This document shows positions 7,430 through 14,249 of a DNA stretch of 16,651 nt, in pieces. Position numbers and translations under genes: made by a program. Position 1 is the stretch's first letter. Every line of letters begins with the position of its first letter. The stretch is taken from NCBI GenBank assembly GCA_030626085.1, contig DAOUPQ010000017.1:1-16651 (forward strand). Direction: 5' to 3'. The notes beneath the pieces were generated by a model. The model was given only the letters and a program-made list of their open reading frames with translations, was not told where the DNA came from and made no database searches. This DNA is from Flavobacteriia bacterium (GTDB lineage: Bacteria; Bacteroidota; Bacteroidia; Flavobacteriales; Flavobacteriaceae).

Positions 7430-7458
7430 GATGATTTGATAAAATCATCTTTTTTTTT
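7430..7458 (+). terminator. Intrinsic terminator after fabI
   Basis: A perfect 8-bp stem, gatgattt (7430-7437) and aaatcatc (7442-7449), with a 4-base loop is followed at once by nine T residues (7450-7458). This is a classic Rho-independent terminator on the + strand. It separates fabI from the etf operon. Confidence 0.88.
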
Positions 7459-7516
7459 GGTTGATATTTTTTTTAGGAAGTATGAGCATTATCACTTTTT
7501 TTCTACATAATTTTTC

Positions 7517-7524
7517 TATTTTTG
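7517..7524 (+). promoter_or_regulatory. Candidate -7 element for the etfB-etfA-acyl-CoA dehydrogenase operon
   Basis: TATTTTTG matches TAnnTTTG and lies 20 bp before the etfB ATG, just after the fabI terminator. No TTG is found at the usual -33 spacing. Confidence 0.5.
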
Positions 7525-7544
7525 AAAATCGTAAAAAATAATAT

Positions 7545-8426
7545 ATGAGACCACTGAAAATAATAGTGTTGGCAAAGCAAGTACCAGATACAAGAAATGT
7601 TGGTACTGATGCGATGAAGCCTGATGGTACAGTTAATAGAGGTAAACTTCCCACAATTTTTAATCCGGATGATCTACATGCTTTAGAGTTGGCTCTAAAC
7701 ATTAAAGATAGAATACCCGGAACAGAAGTCATCGTTTTAACAATGGGACCTCAAAGAGCTGCTGATATTATTAGAGAAGGTTATTATCGTGGAGCAGATA
7801 ACGGAATTATGATTTCCGACAGGAGATTTGGAGGAGCAGATACATTGGCTACTAGCTATACATTAGTTAAAGGAATTGAAAAATTAGCGCCATTTGATCT
7901 GATACTCGGTGGAAGACAAGCAATTGATGGCGACACTGCTCAGGTTGGTCCGCAATGTGCTGAAAAATTAAATATTCCACAAGTTACTTATGTAGAAGAA
8001 GTTATTTCATTTACTGATAATCAGATTATTGCAAAAAGACGATTAGAGAAAGGAGTTGAAACAGTAACATCTCCATTTCCATGTTTAATGACCGTACATG
8101 AATCATCACCTGTTTGCCGGTCAAGAATAGCCAAACGACTGATGAAATATAAATACGCTCGAACAAAAACTGAATTAAAATCTAGATCTACAGATGAAAA
8201 TCTACTTTTATTACATGATAAAAGACCTTATTTAACAATTCCTGAATGGGGAGTTGAAGATATTAAAGCTGATATGGGAAAAATTGGTTTGGCAGGTTCT
8301 CCAACAAAAGTTAAAAGTGTTGAAAGTATTGTTTTAACTTCTGATGAAAGTAAAATATTAAGCGATTCGGATGCTGATATTGAGATGATGATCAAAGAAT
8401 TAATTGAAAACCATACGATTGGTTGA
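7545..8426 (+). CDS. etfB: Electron transfer flavoprotein beta subunit, bifurcating-type sequence
   Basis: This 293-residue ETF beta subunit is longer than the roughly 250 residues of aerobic ETF. It binds AMP or FAD and passes electrons between a partner dehydrogenase and other carriers. Diagnostic segments are VLAKQVPDT (residues 8-16), FNPDDLHALE (39-48), LTMGPQRAADIIREG (65-79), GGADTLATS (96-104) and GGRQAIDGDTAQVGP (122-136). The last two closely resemble EtfB from anaerobes such as Acidaminococcus, where ETF bifurcates electrons from NADH. The C-terminus carries AGSPTKVKS, expected in the arm that contacts EtfA. The gene has its own -7 element and is followed after 76 bp by etfA. Actual bifurcation is inference. 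Confidence 0.93.
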   Translation: MRPLKIIVLAKQVPDTRNVGTDAMKPDGTVNRGKLPTIFNPDDLHALELALNIKDRIPGTEVIVLTMGPQRAADIIREGYYRGADNGIMISDRRFGGADTLATSYTLVKGIEKLAPFDLILGGRQAIDGDTAQVGPQCAEKLNIPQVTYVEEVISFTDNQIIAKRRLEKGVETVTSPFPCLMTVHESSPVCRSRIAKRLMKYKYARTKTELKSRSTDENLLLLHDKRPYLTIPEWGVEDIKADMGKIGLAGSPTKVKSVESIVLTSDESKILSDSDADIEMMIKELIENHTIG

Positions 8427-8434
8427 GTCCTTAG

Positions 8435-8478
8435 AAGTTTAAAGTTTAAAGTAAAAAGTACAAAGTTTAATTTAAAAG
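8435..8478 (+). repeat. Short AAAGTTTA-type repeat tract between etfB and etfA
   Basis: The etfB-etfA gap contains imperfect tandem copies of a 7-11 base unit (agtttaa, agtttaa, agtaaaa, agtacaa, agtttaa). It looks like slippage-prone low-complexity DNA. No promoter or coding role is apparent. Confidence 0.45.
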
Positions 8479-8502
8479 TGAAGGATATCTAAAAATAAGA
8501 AT

Positions 8503-9522
8503 ATGAAGAGTGTATTTGTATATTGTGAAGTAGAGAATAAAAAAATTGCTGAAATTAGTCAGGAGTTATTGTCAGCAGGAAAACGCCTGGCGCAAAAATT
8601 AGGTAGTCCGTTAGAGGCAATGGTATTTGGCAATGGATTAAAAGATATCGCCAAACAGGTTGCTCCTTTTGGAGTTGATAAGATTCATTTAGCTGATGAC
8701 AAACGTTTAGAGCCATTTAGAACATTGCCTCATGCTTCGATAGCAAAAGAGATATTAAAAAAAGAGAATCCTCAAATAGTTTTATTTGGTGCCACTTCAG
8801 TTGGTAGAGATCTTGCGCCAAGATTGGCTTCTGCATTGAATTGCGGACTTACAGCTGATTGTACTATTTTAGATATTGGAGATCATTATGTAAATAAAGA
8901 AAAAAAGGAGTATAAAGATCTGCTTTATGCGATCAGACCTGCATTTGGAGGTAGTATTATAGCGAATATAATCAATTGGGATATGCATCCTCAAATGGCT
9001 ACTGTGAGAGAAGGAGTTATGAAAAAAGAAATAGTTGATGAGAACTATAAAGCTGAAATAGAATCAATTGATGTTGATAATATTTTAAAAGATGAAGATT
9101 TGGTCTTAAAAATTATTGAAAGGCATATTGAGGAATCTGATGTAAACCTTAAAGAAGCACCAATTATTATTGCAGGAGGATATGGCGTTGGATCGAAAGA
9201 AAACTTTGATTATTTATATCAATTATCAAATCTTTTAGGTGGAGAAGTAGGAGGTTCAAGAGCTGCTGTTGATGCTGGTTTTATTGATCATAATCGACAA
9301 ATTGGACAAACAGGTGTTACAGTTCGTCCAAAATTATATATTGCTGCGGGTATATCAGGAGCAATTCAACATACTGCCGGTATGCAGGAAGCTTCTTTGA
9401 TCATTTCTATAAATAAAGACCCTGAAGCTCCTATGAATAAAATTGCTGATTATGTAATTGAGGGTGACGTAAGCGATGTGATACCAAAAATGATTAAATA
9501 TTATAAGAAAAATGCAAAATAA
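8503..9522 (+). CDS. etfA: Electron transfer flavoprotein alpha subunit, bifurcating-type sequence
   Basis: This 339-residue partner of EtfB carries the FAD domain. The N-terminal domain contains FGATSVGRDLAPRLASAL and GLTADCT (residues 115-121), then RPAFGGSIIANI and HPQMATVREGVM. These are the segments shared with ETF alpha of anaerobic, bifurcating systems. The C-terminal FAD-binding domain has GGEVGGSRAAVDAGF, IGQTGVTVRPKLYIAAGISG (from Ile267), a QHTAGMQEA helix and INKDPEAPMNKIADYVIEGD. Every part of the FAD pocket motif set is present, so the protein should be functional. It lies between etfB and the acyl-CoA dehydrogenase on the same strand with gaps of 76 and 73 bp and no terminator, consistent with one transcript. 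Confidence 0.94.
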   Translation: MKSVFVYCEVENKKIAEISQELLSAGKRLAQKLGSPLEAMVFGNGLKDIAKQVAPFGVDKIHLADDKRLEPFRTLPHASIAKEILKKENPQIVLFGATSVGRDLAPRLASALNCGLTADCTILDIGDHYVNKEKKEYKDLLYAIRPAFGGSIIANIINWDMHPQMATVREGVMKKEIVDENYKAEIESIDVDNILKDEDLVLKIIERHIEESDVNLKEAPIIIAGGYGVGSKENFDYLYQLSNLLGGEVGGSRAAVDAGFIDHNRQIGQTGVTVRPKLYIAAGISGAIQHTAGMQEASLIISINKDPEAPMNKIADYVIEGDVSDVIPKMIKYYKKNAK

Positions 9523-9595
9523 TAATTATTGATTAATTTGAGATTTTGTAGATTATTGCAATTCTCTGAATATTATATAAATTAAAAAGCGTAGA

Positions 9596-11317
9596 ATGGA
9601 TAATTTTTTTAAAGATACTCCGGATTTTAAATTTCATTTAGAAAACCCCATCGTAGAGAAGATCATAAAACTAAAAGAAAGAAATTTTGTTGAATCAGAA
9701 AGCTATGATTATGCTCCAATAAATCACGAAGATGCAATTGATAGTTATGAAAAAGTGCTAAATATTGTTGGAGATATTTGTGCCAAAACTATTTCTGCAA
9801 ATGCAGAATCTGTTGATATTGAGGGCCCAAAAATTGAAAATAATGAAGTAATTTACGCCAAAGGAACATCAGATAACTATAACGCATTGCACAAAGCAGG
9901 TTTGATTGGAATGTCTTTACCAAGAAAATATGGAGGATTGAATTTCCCATTATTACCTTATGTAATTGCCGGTGAAATGATTGCCAGAGCTGATGCCGGT
10001 TTTGCCAATATTTGGGGTTTACAAGACTGTGCAGAAACAATACATGAATTTGGTTCAGAAGAACAAAAAGATAAATATTTACCAAGGTTTAATCGCGATG
10101 GGATTACTGCAGCAATGGTATTGACAGAACCCGATGCAGGATCTGACCTGCAAGCGGTAAAATTGACAGCTACCTTTGATGAAAAAGAAAATGTTTGGAA
10201 ATTGAATGGTGTTAAAAGATTTATTACCAATGGTGATGCTGATATCGCTTTGGTTTTGGCAAGATCAGAAGAGAATACAGCAGATGCCAGAGGTTTATCA
10301 ATGTATATTTACGATAGAAAGTATCGTGCTGTAGAAGTTCGACATTTAGAAAAAAAATTAGGTATAAAAGGTTCACCAACATGTGAATTGGTATTTAAAG
10401 ATGCTCCTGCTGAATTAGTTGGTAATGAGCGTTTTGGACTGATAAAATATGTAATGGCTCTAATGAATTCAGCACGTTTGGGAGTTGGAGCTCAATCAGT
10501 TGGAATTGCTGATGCAGCTTATAGAGAGGCATTAAAATATGCTGAAGAAAGAGCACAATTTGGTAAGGAAATCATCAATTTTCCTGCTGTTTATGAGATG
10601 TTAACCAATATGAAAATTAGGTTAGATGCTTTACGTTCCTTACTATACGAAACTACAGGATTTGTTGATATTTCTAAGGTTTATGAAGAGGTTAAACGAG
10701 AAAGATCTCTTGCAAAAGAAGAGAGAATGGAGATGAAGAAGTATTTAAGGTTAGCCGGTGTTTTTACACCACTCATTAAATTGGTTGCCAGTGAAGCGAG
10801 TAATACAATTGCCTATGATTCATTACAAATTCATGGAGGTACAGGGTTTATGAAAGATTTCCCTATTGAACGTATTTACCGTGATGCCAGAATAACTTCA
10901 ATTTATGAAGGAACTACTCAATTACAGGCGGTTGCTGCAATAAAAGGGGTTACTATAGGAATATTTTTAGATCAAATAAAGCAATATGATTGCGAAGTAT
11001 TAGAGGAGAATGATATTTTGAAGAATAAGCTTCAGGCAATGACTGTTCTTTATGAAAAAATATATAAGAAGGTTGAATCAATTGATAATACTGATTATTT
11101 AGATTTTCATTCGAGAAGATTAGTAGAAATGGCCGGAAATATCATTATGGGTTATTTGTTAATCATCAATAGTCAAAGAGATGAAAGATTTAGGAGGTCT
11201 GCAAAATTATTTATCAATTTAGTAAGTTCAGAAAATCAGGAAAAATATGATTATATCAATAATTTTGATTTGGAAGACTTGGAATTGTATAAATTGAAAG
11301 AGCCTAAAATTAGTTAG
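9596..11317 (+). CDS. Acyl-CoA dehydrogenase with C-terminal extension
   Basis: This 573-residue FAD enzyme introduces the alpha-beta double bond into acyl-CoA, or works in reverse as an enoyl-CoA reductase when coupled to a bifurcating ETF. The core shows PRKYGGLNFP, the flavin/substrate motif LTEPDAGSDL (residues 176-185), KRFITNGDADI, and IHGGTGFMKDFPIERIYRDA. The catalytic base position is Glu438 in IYEGTTQ. The enzyme is about 190 residues longer than short-chain members. It has an N-terminal stretch, a charged insert near residues 357-380 (KVYEEVKRERSLAKEERMEM) and a roughly 120-residue C-terminal helical extension, all typical of the Bacteroidetes form. The chain-length preference cannot be read from sequence. 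Its position directly after etfA identifies the ETF as its electron partner. Confidence 0.93.
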   Translation: MDNFFKDTPDFKFHLENPIVEKIIKLKERNFVESESYDYAPINHEDAIDSYEKVLNIVGDICAKTISANAESVDIEGPKIENNEVIYAKGTSDNYNALHKAGLIGMSLPRKYGGLNFPLLPYVIAGEMIARADAGFANIWGLQDCAETIHEFGSEEQKDKYLPRFNRDGITAAMVLTEPDAGSDLQAVKLTATFDEKENVWKLNGVKRFITNGDADIALVLARSEENTADARGLSMYIYDRKYRAVEVRHLEKKLGIKGSPTCELVFKDAPAELVGNERFGLIKYVMALMNSARLGVGAQSVGIADAAYREALKYAEERAQFGKEIINFPAVYEMLTNMKIRLDALRSLLYETTGFVDISKVYEEVKRERSLAKEERMEMKKYLRLAGVFTPLIKLVASEASNTIAYDSLQIHGGTGFMKDFPIERIYRDARITSIYEGTTQLQAVAAIKGVTIGIFLDQIKQYDCEVLEENDILKNKLQAMTVLYEKIYKKVESIDNTDYLDFHSRRLVEMAGNIIMGYLLIINSQRDERFRRSAKLFINLVSSENQEKYDYINNFDLEDLELYKLKEPKIS

Positions 11318-11353
11318 ATTATTTTTTATAAATTTATTTCATTGATAATAACT

Positions 11354-11361
11354 TAACTTTG
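11354..11361 (+). promoter_or_regulatory. Candidate -7 element for the glycosyltransferase gene
   Basis: TAACTTTG fits TAnnTTTG and lies 20 bp before the TTG start codon. The nearest upstream TTG (11342-11344) is too close to be a -33 element. Confidence 0.45.
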
Positions 11362-11381
11362 GGGTTATAAAAAAGATTTTT

Positions 11382-12386
11382 TTGAAATTAAATTTTTCCA
11401 TAATAATTCCGGTTTATAATAGACCTCAAGAAATTGATGAGCTGTTAGAAAGCTTGAACAGACAGATTTACACTAATTTATTTGAAGTGATTGTTATTGA
11501 TGATGGCTCGTCAGATAAGTCTGATATAATCGTTGATAAATATAAAGATACTTTTGATATAAAATATTTCTATAAAGAAAATTCCGGACCGGGTGAAAGT
11601 CGTAATTACGGAATGCAACAAGCAAATGGAAACTATTTTATTATTTTAGATTCTGATGTTTTATTGCCAAAAAATTATTTAACCGAAGTTTTTAGGTCTT
11701 TAAAAAATAATTTTACCGATGCTTATGGTGGTCCTGATGCTGCTCACGAATCTTTTACTCAAATTCAAAAGGCTGTTAATTATGCAATGACTTCTTTTTT
11801 AACAACAGGAGGTTTGAGAGGTAGTGAAACAAAAAATAAAAAATTTCAATTACGAAGTTTTAATCTGGGTTTATCAAAAAAAGCATTTCAAATAACCCGT
11901 GGTTTTGCCAAACAGAACTTTGGTGAAGATATTGATCTGACCTTCAGATTATGGAATAATTATTTGAGTACGCAATTTATTCCAAAAGCATATGTATATC
12001 ACAAGAGAAGAACCTCTTTTAAGCAGTTTTATAAGCAGACTTTTAATTTTGGAGCTGCAAGGCCAATACTAAATAAAATGTATCCCGGATCAGCAAAAAT
12101 TACTTATTGGTTTCCAATTTTCTTTGTGATTTTTACTATTTTATCACTAGTATTATCAATTTTTGGAAATAATATTTTTTTAATTTTTATAGTTATTTAC
12201 CTGTTTTTGATCTTTATTGATGCCAGTATAAAGAATAAAAGCTTGATAACAGGGTTTTACGGTGTAATTGCAACTATTGTTCAGTTTTTTGGCTATGGGT
12301 TTGGATTTTTAAGATCTACTTTTAGGTTAAATATATTGGGCAGATCAAAAGAAGATGCATTTCCTGCCATGTTTGAAACGAGGTAA
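11382..12386 (+). CDS. Family 2 glycosyltransferase with C-terminal membrane segments (TTG start)
   Basis: This 334-residue protein transfers a sugar from a nucleotide-sugar donor to an unknown acceptor. The GT-A fold begins at once with FSIIIPVYNRP. It then shows VIVIDDGSSD (the nucleotide-binding Asp pair), GPGESRNYGMQQANG, the DxD metal motif DSD at residues 90-92, and a GED motif at 181-183 where the catalytic base is expected. Three hydrophobic segments at roughly residues 240-312 (ITYWFPIFFVIFTILSLVLS, IFLIFIVIYLFLIF, GFYGVIATIVQFFGYGF) anchor it in the inner membrane. The start is TTG, because the frame is closed by a stop at 11349-11351 and no ATG or GTG lies between. No sugar-pathway gene is adjacent, so the product is unknown. 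It could act in cell-surface polysaccharide or glycolipid synthesis. Confidence 0.88.
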   Translation: MKLNFSIIIPVYNRPQEIDELLESLNRQIYTNLFEVIVIDDGSSDKSDIIVDKYKDTFDIKYFYKENSGPGESRNYGMQQANGNYFIILDSDVLLPKNYLTEVFRSLKNNFTDAYGGPDAAHESFTQIQKAVNYAMTSFLTTGGLRGSETKNKKFQLRSFNLGLSKKAFQITRGFAKQNFGEDIDLTFRLWNNYLSTQFIPKAYVYHKRRTSFKQFYKQTFNFGAARPILNKMYPGSAKITYWFPIFFVIFTILSLVLSIFGNNIFLIFIVIYLFLIFIDASIKNKSLITGFYGVIATIVQFFGYGFGFLRSTFRLNILGRSKEDAFPAMFETR

Positions 12387-12405
12387 GTTTTGTTTCACAA
12401 AACTT
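12385..12405 (+). terminator. Possible weak terminator at the end of the glycosyltransferase gene
   Basis: A perfect 8-bp stem, aagttttg (12385-12392) and caaaactt (12398-12405), with a 5-base loop begins within the stop codon. It is followed by tgattttt, a broken T-tract. The stem is AT-rich, so it would end transcription only partly; the GC-rich palindrome downstream is a better terminator. Confidence 0.4.
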
Positions 12406-12449
12406 TGATTTTTAATTAAAGATACTTTTGTTTGAGATGATAAAGATTG

Positions 12450-12473
12450 AGCCGAGGCATGCCTCGGCTTTTT
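12450..12473 (+). terminator. Perfect 20-bp GC-rich palindrome plus T-run between convergent genes
   Basis: The sequence agccgaggca at 12450-12459 is followed directly by its exact reverse complement (12460-12469), then T residues to 12473. Read on the + strand it forms a strong hairpin with a short U-tract, which suits termination of glycosyltransferase transcripts. It lies 2 bp beyond the stop codon of the transposase on the other strand, and on that side there is no T-tract. It could equally be a REP-type palindrome linked to that transposase. Confidence 0.65.
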
Positions 12474-13104
12474 AGCTTTTCCAGTTATCAATATTATTAT
12501 CAATATATTTTTTAATTCTAAAAAATTCATTTTCATTACGGATAATGTAATCATGAAAACGTGGCAACCATTGAAAATTCGGATTTATTTTTCGTGCATT
12601 CTTTGTTATAACAGATTTATAAGAACCAATGATCACAGACAATGATCCTGGTTTTGGTGATATTGCTGCCATTTTCCTGTTTATTTTATGATCAGTAGTG
12701 GGATTCTTTGAAAGATCTGCATAATGCTTTTGATGAGTAGAGGGTTTATCAATTATCACGATGCCATGTATATGATCTGGCATAACGATAAACGCATCTA
12801 ATTTTACAAAAGGAAAATGTTGAGGGATTTCGTACCAGAATTCATAGGCTTTTTCTCCAATTTCTGATAGTTTCATTTCATTTAATTCTAGTTTAGAATT
12901 TTTAAAGATTTCTCCAAAATGATGAATACGATTTTTAAGAACAATAGTTATAAAATAGTTGGCATTATTACTATAATCCCACCATTGGGCTCTAATTGAA
13001 TCGATTCTATATTTGTTTTTAAATAACTTAGGCATATAATATTTCCTTAAAAATTGATATTCACTATATTTGTATTGGTGTAAAATATTTAAAGAGGTTA
13101 ACAT
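12472..13104 (-). CDS. REP-associated (RAYT) IS200-like Y1 transposase
   Basis: This protein of up to 210 residues belongs to the Y1 (HUH) transposase family, in the branch known as REP-associated tyrosine transposases. These act on short palindromic repeats rather than on flanking IS ends. The HUH pair is His111 and His113 in IVMPDHIHGIVI. The family segments SVIIGSYKSVITKNAR and LPRFHDYIIRNENEFFRIKKY are present, with the likely nucleophile Tyr200 in KYIDNNIDNW. The usual YIxxNP has Ile in place of Pro. The ORF opens at 13104, but the family normally begins near MPKLFKNKYR. Met24 (start base 13035), preceded by aaggaaat, is therefore the likelier start, giving 187 residues. The gene is intact and stands alone, opposite to both neighbours. 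Confidence 0.88.
   Translation of the reverse strand: MLTSLNILHQYKYSEYQFLRKYYMPKLFKNKYRIDSIRAQWWDYSNNANYFITIVLKNRIHHFGEIFKNSKLELNEMKLSEIGEKAYEFWYEIPQHFPFVKLDAFIVMPDHIHGIVIIDKPSTHQKHYADLSKNPTTDHKINRKMAAISPKPGSLSVIIGSYKSVITKNARKINPNFQWLPRFHDYIIRNENEFFRIKKYIDNNIDNWKS
13065..13072 (+). promoter_or_regulatory. Candidate -7 element for menE
   Basis: TATATTTG matches TAnnTTTG on the + strand, about 110 bp before the menE start codon. It overlaps the optional N-terminal extension of the transposase on the other strand. No correctly spaced -33 TTG is seen. Confidence 0.35.
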
Positions 13105-13182
13105 TAAGAGTTGTAGCTTATATTTTATAAAAGTTATAAAAGGATTTTTTAATTATTTCTAAAGTATTAGAATAAGAAGAAA

Positions 13183-14238
13183 TTGAAATATAATAGATTA
13201 AATAAATGTTTTAAATTAAATGGTAAATTCTTTTTAAATAAAGATGATCTTTTAGATTATGCAAAGTTGAATCTGCCGGAAGTTCATCTATTTTTAATAG
13301 AATGGTTTGATAATTCTGAATTTATCAAGCTTCAAACTTCCGGTTCTACCGGAAATTCGAAACAAATTGAGCTTAAAAAAGAATATATGATCAATTCGGC
13401 TTTGGCGACTGGAACATTCTTTGATCTTTCTGATAAAACCACCGCTTTATTGTGTATGCCTTTAAAATATATTGCCGGTAAAATGATGTTAGTCAGGGCA
13501 ATGGTTTTGGGATGGAATTTGGATATAGTAGAGGCAACTTCAAATCCTTTAAAAAATACAAAGAGAAAATATGATTTTACAGCCATGATACCTTTACAAT
13601 TGCATGATTCATTAAATGAAATCTATTTGATTAAAAAGGTAATTGTTGGAGGAGGAGCTGTATCTGATGAGCTAATGGATAAGATCAAAGATATTTCTAC
13701 AGAAATTTATGCTACTTATGGGATGACTGAAACCATTACACATATAGCTGTAAAACCTTTAAATAGATCTGCTTTTTTTAAATGTGGTTATAAAAATTCT
13801 TATAAAACTTTGCCGGGGATCTCAATAACAAAAGATAAGAGAAACTGCTTGATAATTAATGCTCCAAATATATCATATAATATAATAATAACCAATGATT
13901 TAGTAGATATTATTTCAAGTAATAATTTTAATTGGATAGGCAGGTTTGACAATATTATAAATTCAGGTGGAATCAAAATAATTCCTGAAAAATTAGAAAA
14001 AAAACTCTTAAATATTATATCAAATCGTTTTTTTATAAGCTCTTTGCCGGATGAAAAATTTGGTGAAAAAATTATATTAATTGTTGAAGGTAAGGGGAGA
14101 AATGTAAATTATAAAAAGATAAAAGAAGTATTGTCTAAATACGAAATACCAAAGGAAATATTTTTTATAGACAGATTTATTGATACATCAACAAAAAAAA
14201 TCCAACGTCAAAAAACGTTGGATCTTATTAAATTCTAG
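13183..14238 (+). CDS. menE: o-Succinylbenzoate-CoA ligase-like AMP-binding enzyme (TTG start)
   Basis: This 351-residue member of the acyl-adenylate-forming family most resembles the short MenE of Bacteroidetes. MenE joins CoA to o-succinylbenzoate, via an acyl-AMP, for menaquinone synthesis. Motifs appear in order: the P-loop TSGSTGNSK (residues 52-60), the A5 motif ATYGMTET (177-184), the adenosine-ribose Asp256 in IGRFD, SGGIKIIPEKLE, and the A10 motif TKKIQR with catalytic Lys339. The protein is compact beside the 450-500 residues of other MenE, but the motif set is complete. The start is TTG: an in-frame TAG at 13168-13170 leaves no ATG or GTG, and YNRLNKCFKLNG matches the family N-terminus. 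No other men gene is present, so the substrate is inferred from similarity only. Confidence 0.82.
   Translation: MKYNRLNKCFKLNGKFFLNKDDLLDYAKLNLPEVHLFLIEWFDNSEFIKLQTSGSTGNSKQIELKKEYMINSALATGTFFDLSDKTTALLCMPLKYIAGKMMLVRAMVLGWNLDIVEATSNPLKNTKRKYDFTAMIPLQLHDSLNEIYLIKKVIVGGGAVSDELMDKIKDISTEIYATYGMTETITHIAVKPLNRSAFFKCGYKNSYKTLPGISITKDKRNCLIINAPNISYNIIITNDLVDIISSNNFNWIGRFDNIINSGGIKIIPEKLEKKLLNIISNRFFISSLPDEKFGEKIILIVEGKGRNVNYKKIKEVLSKYEIPKEIFFIDRFIDTSTKKIQRQKTLDLIKF
14193..14223 (-). terminator. Intrinsic terminator of secA, embedded in the menE coding sequence
   Basis: Read on the minus strand, a 9-bp perfect stem (14223-14215 with 14208-14200) and 6-base loop are followed by a run of eight T residues (complement of 14200-14193). 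It begins 27 bp after the secA stop codon. This is a canonical Rho-independent terminator lying wholly within the last codons of menE. On the + strand the same hairpin is followed by cttatta, so it would work poorly for menE. Confidence 0.82.
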
Positions 14239-14249
14239 TTGTTAAAAAA

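Noticed and set aside
7445..7732. Minus-strand frame covering the fabI terminator and etfB start
   Set aside because: It includes the terminator T-tract and the etfB N-terminus; the product has no recognisable domain.
9789..10230. Two minus-strand open frames inside the acyl-CoA dehydrogenase gene
   Set aside because: They lie opposite strongly conserved dehydrogenase motifs and their products are low-complexity or featureless, as expected for shadow frames.
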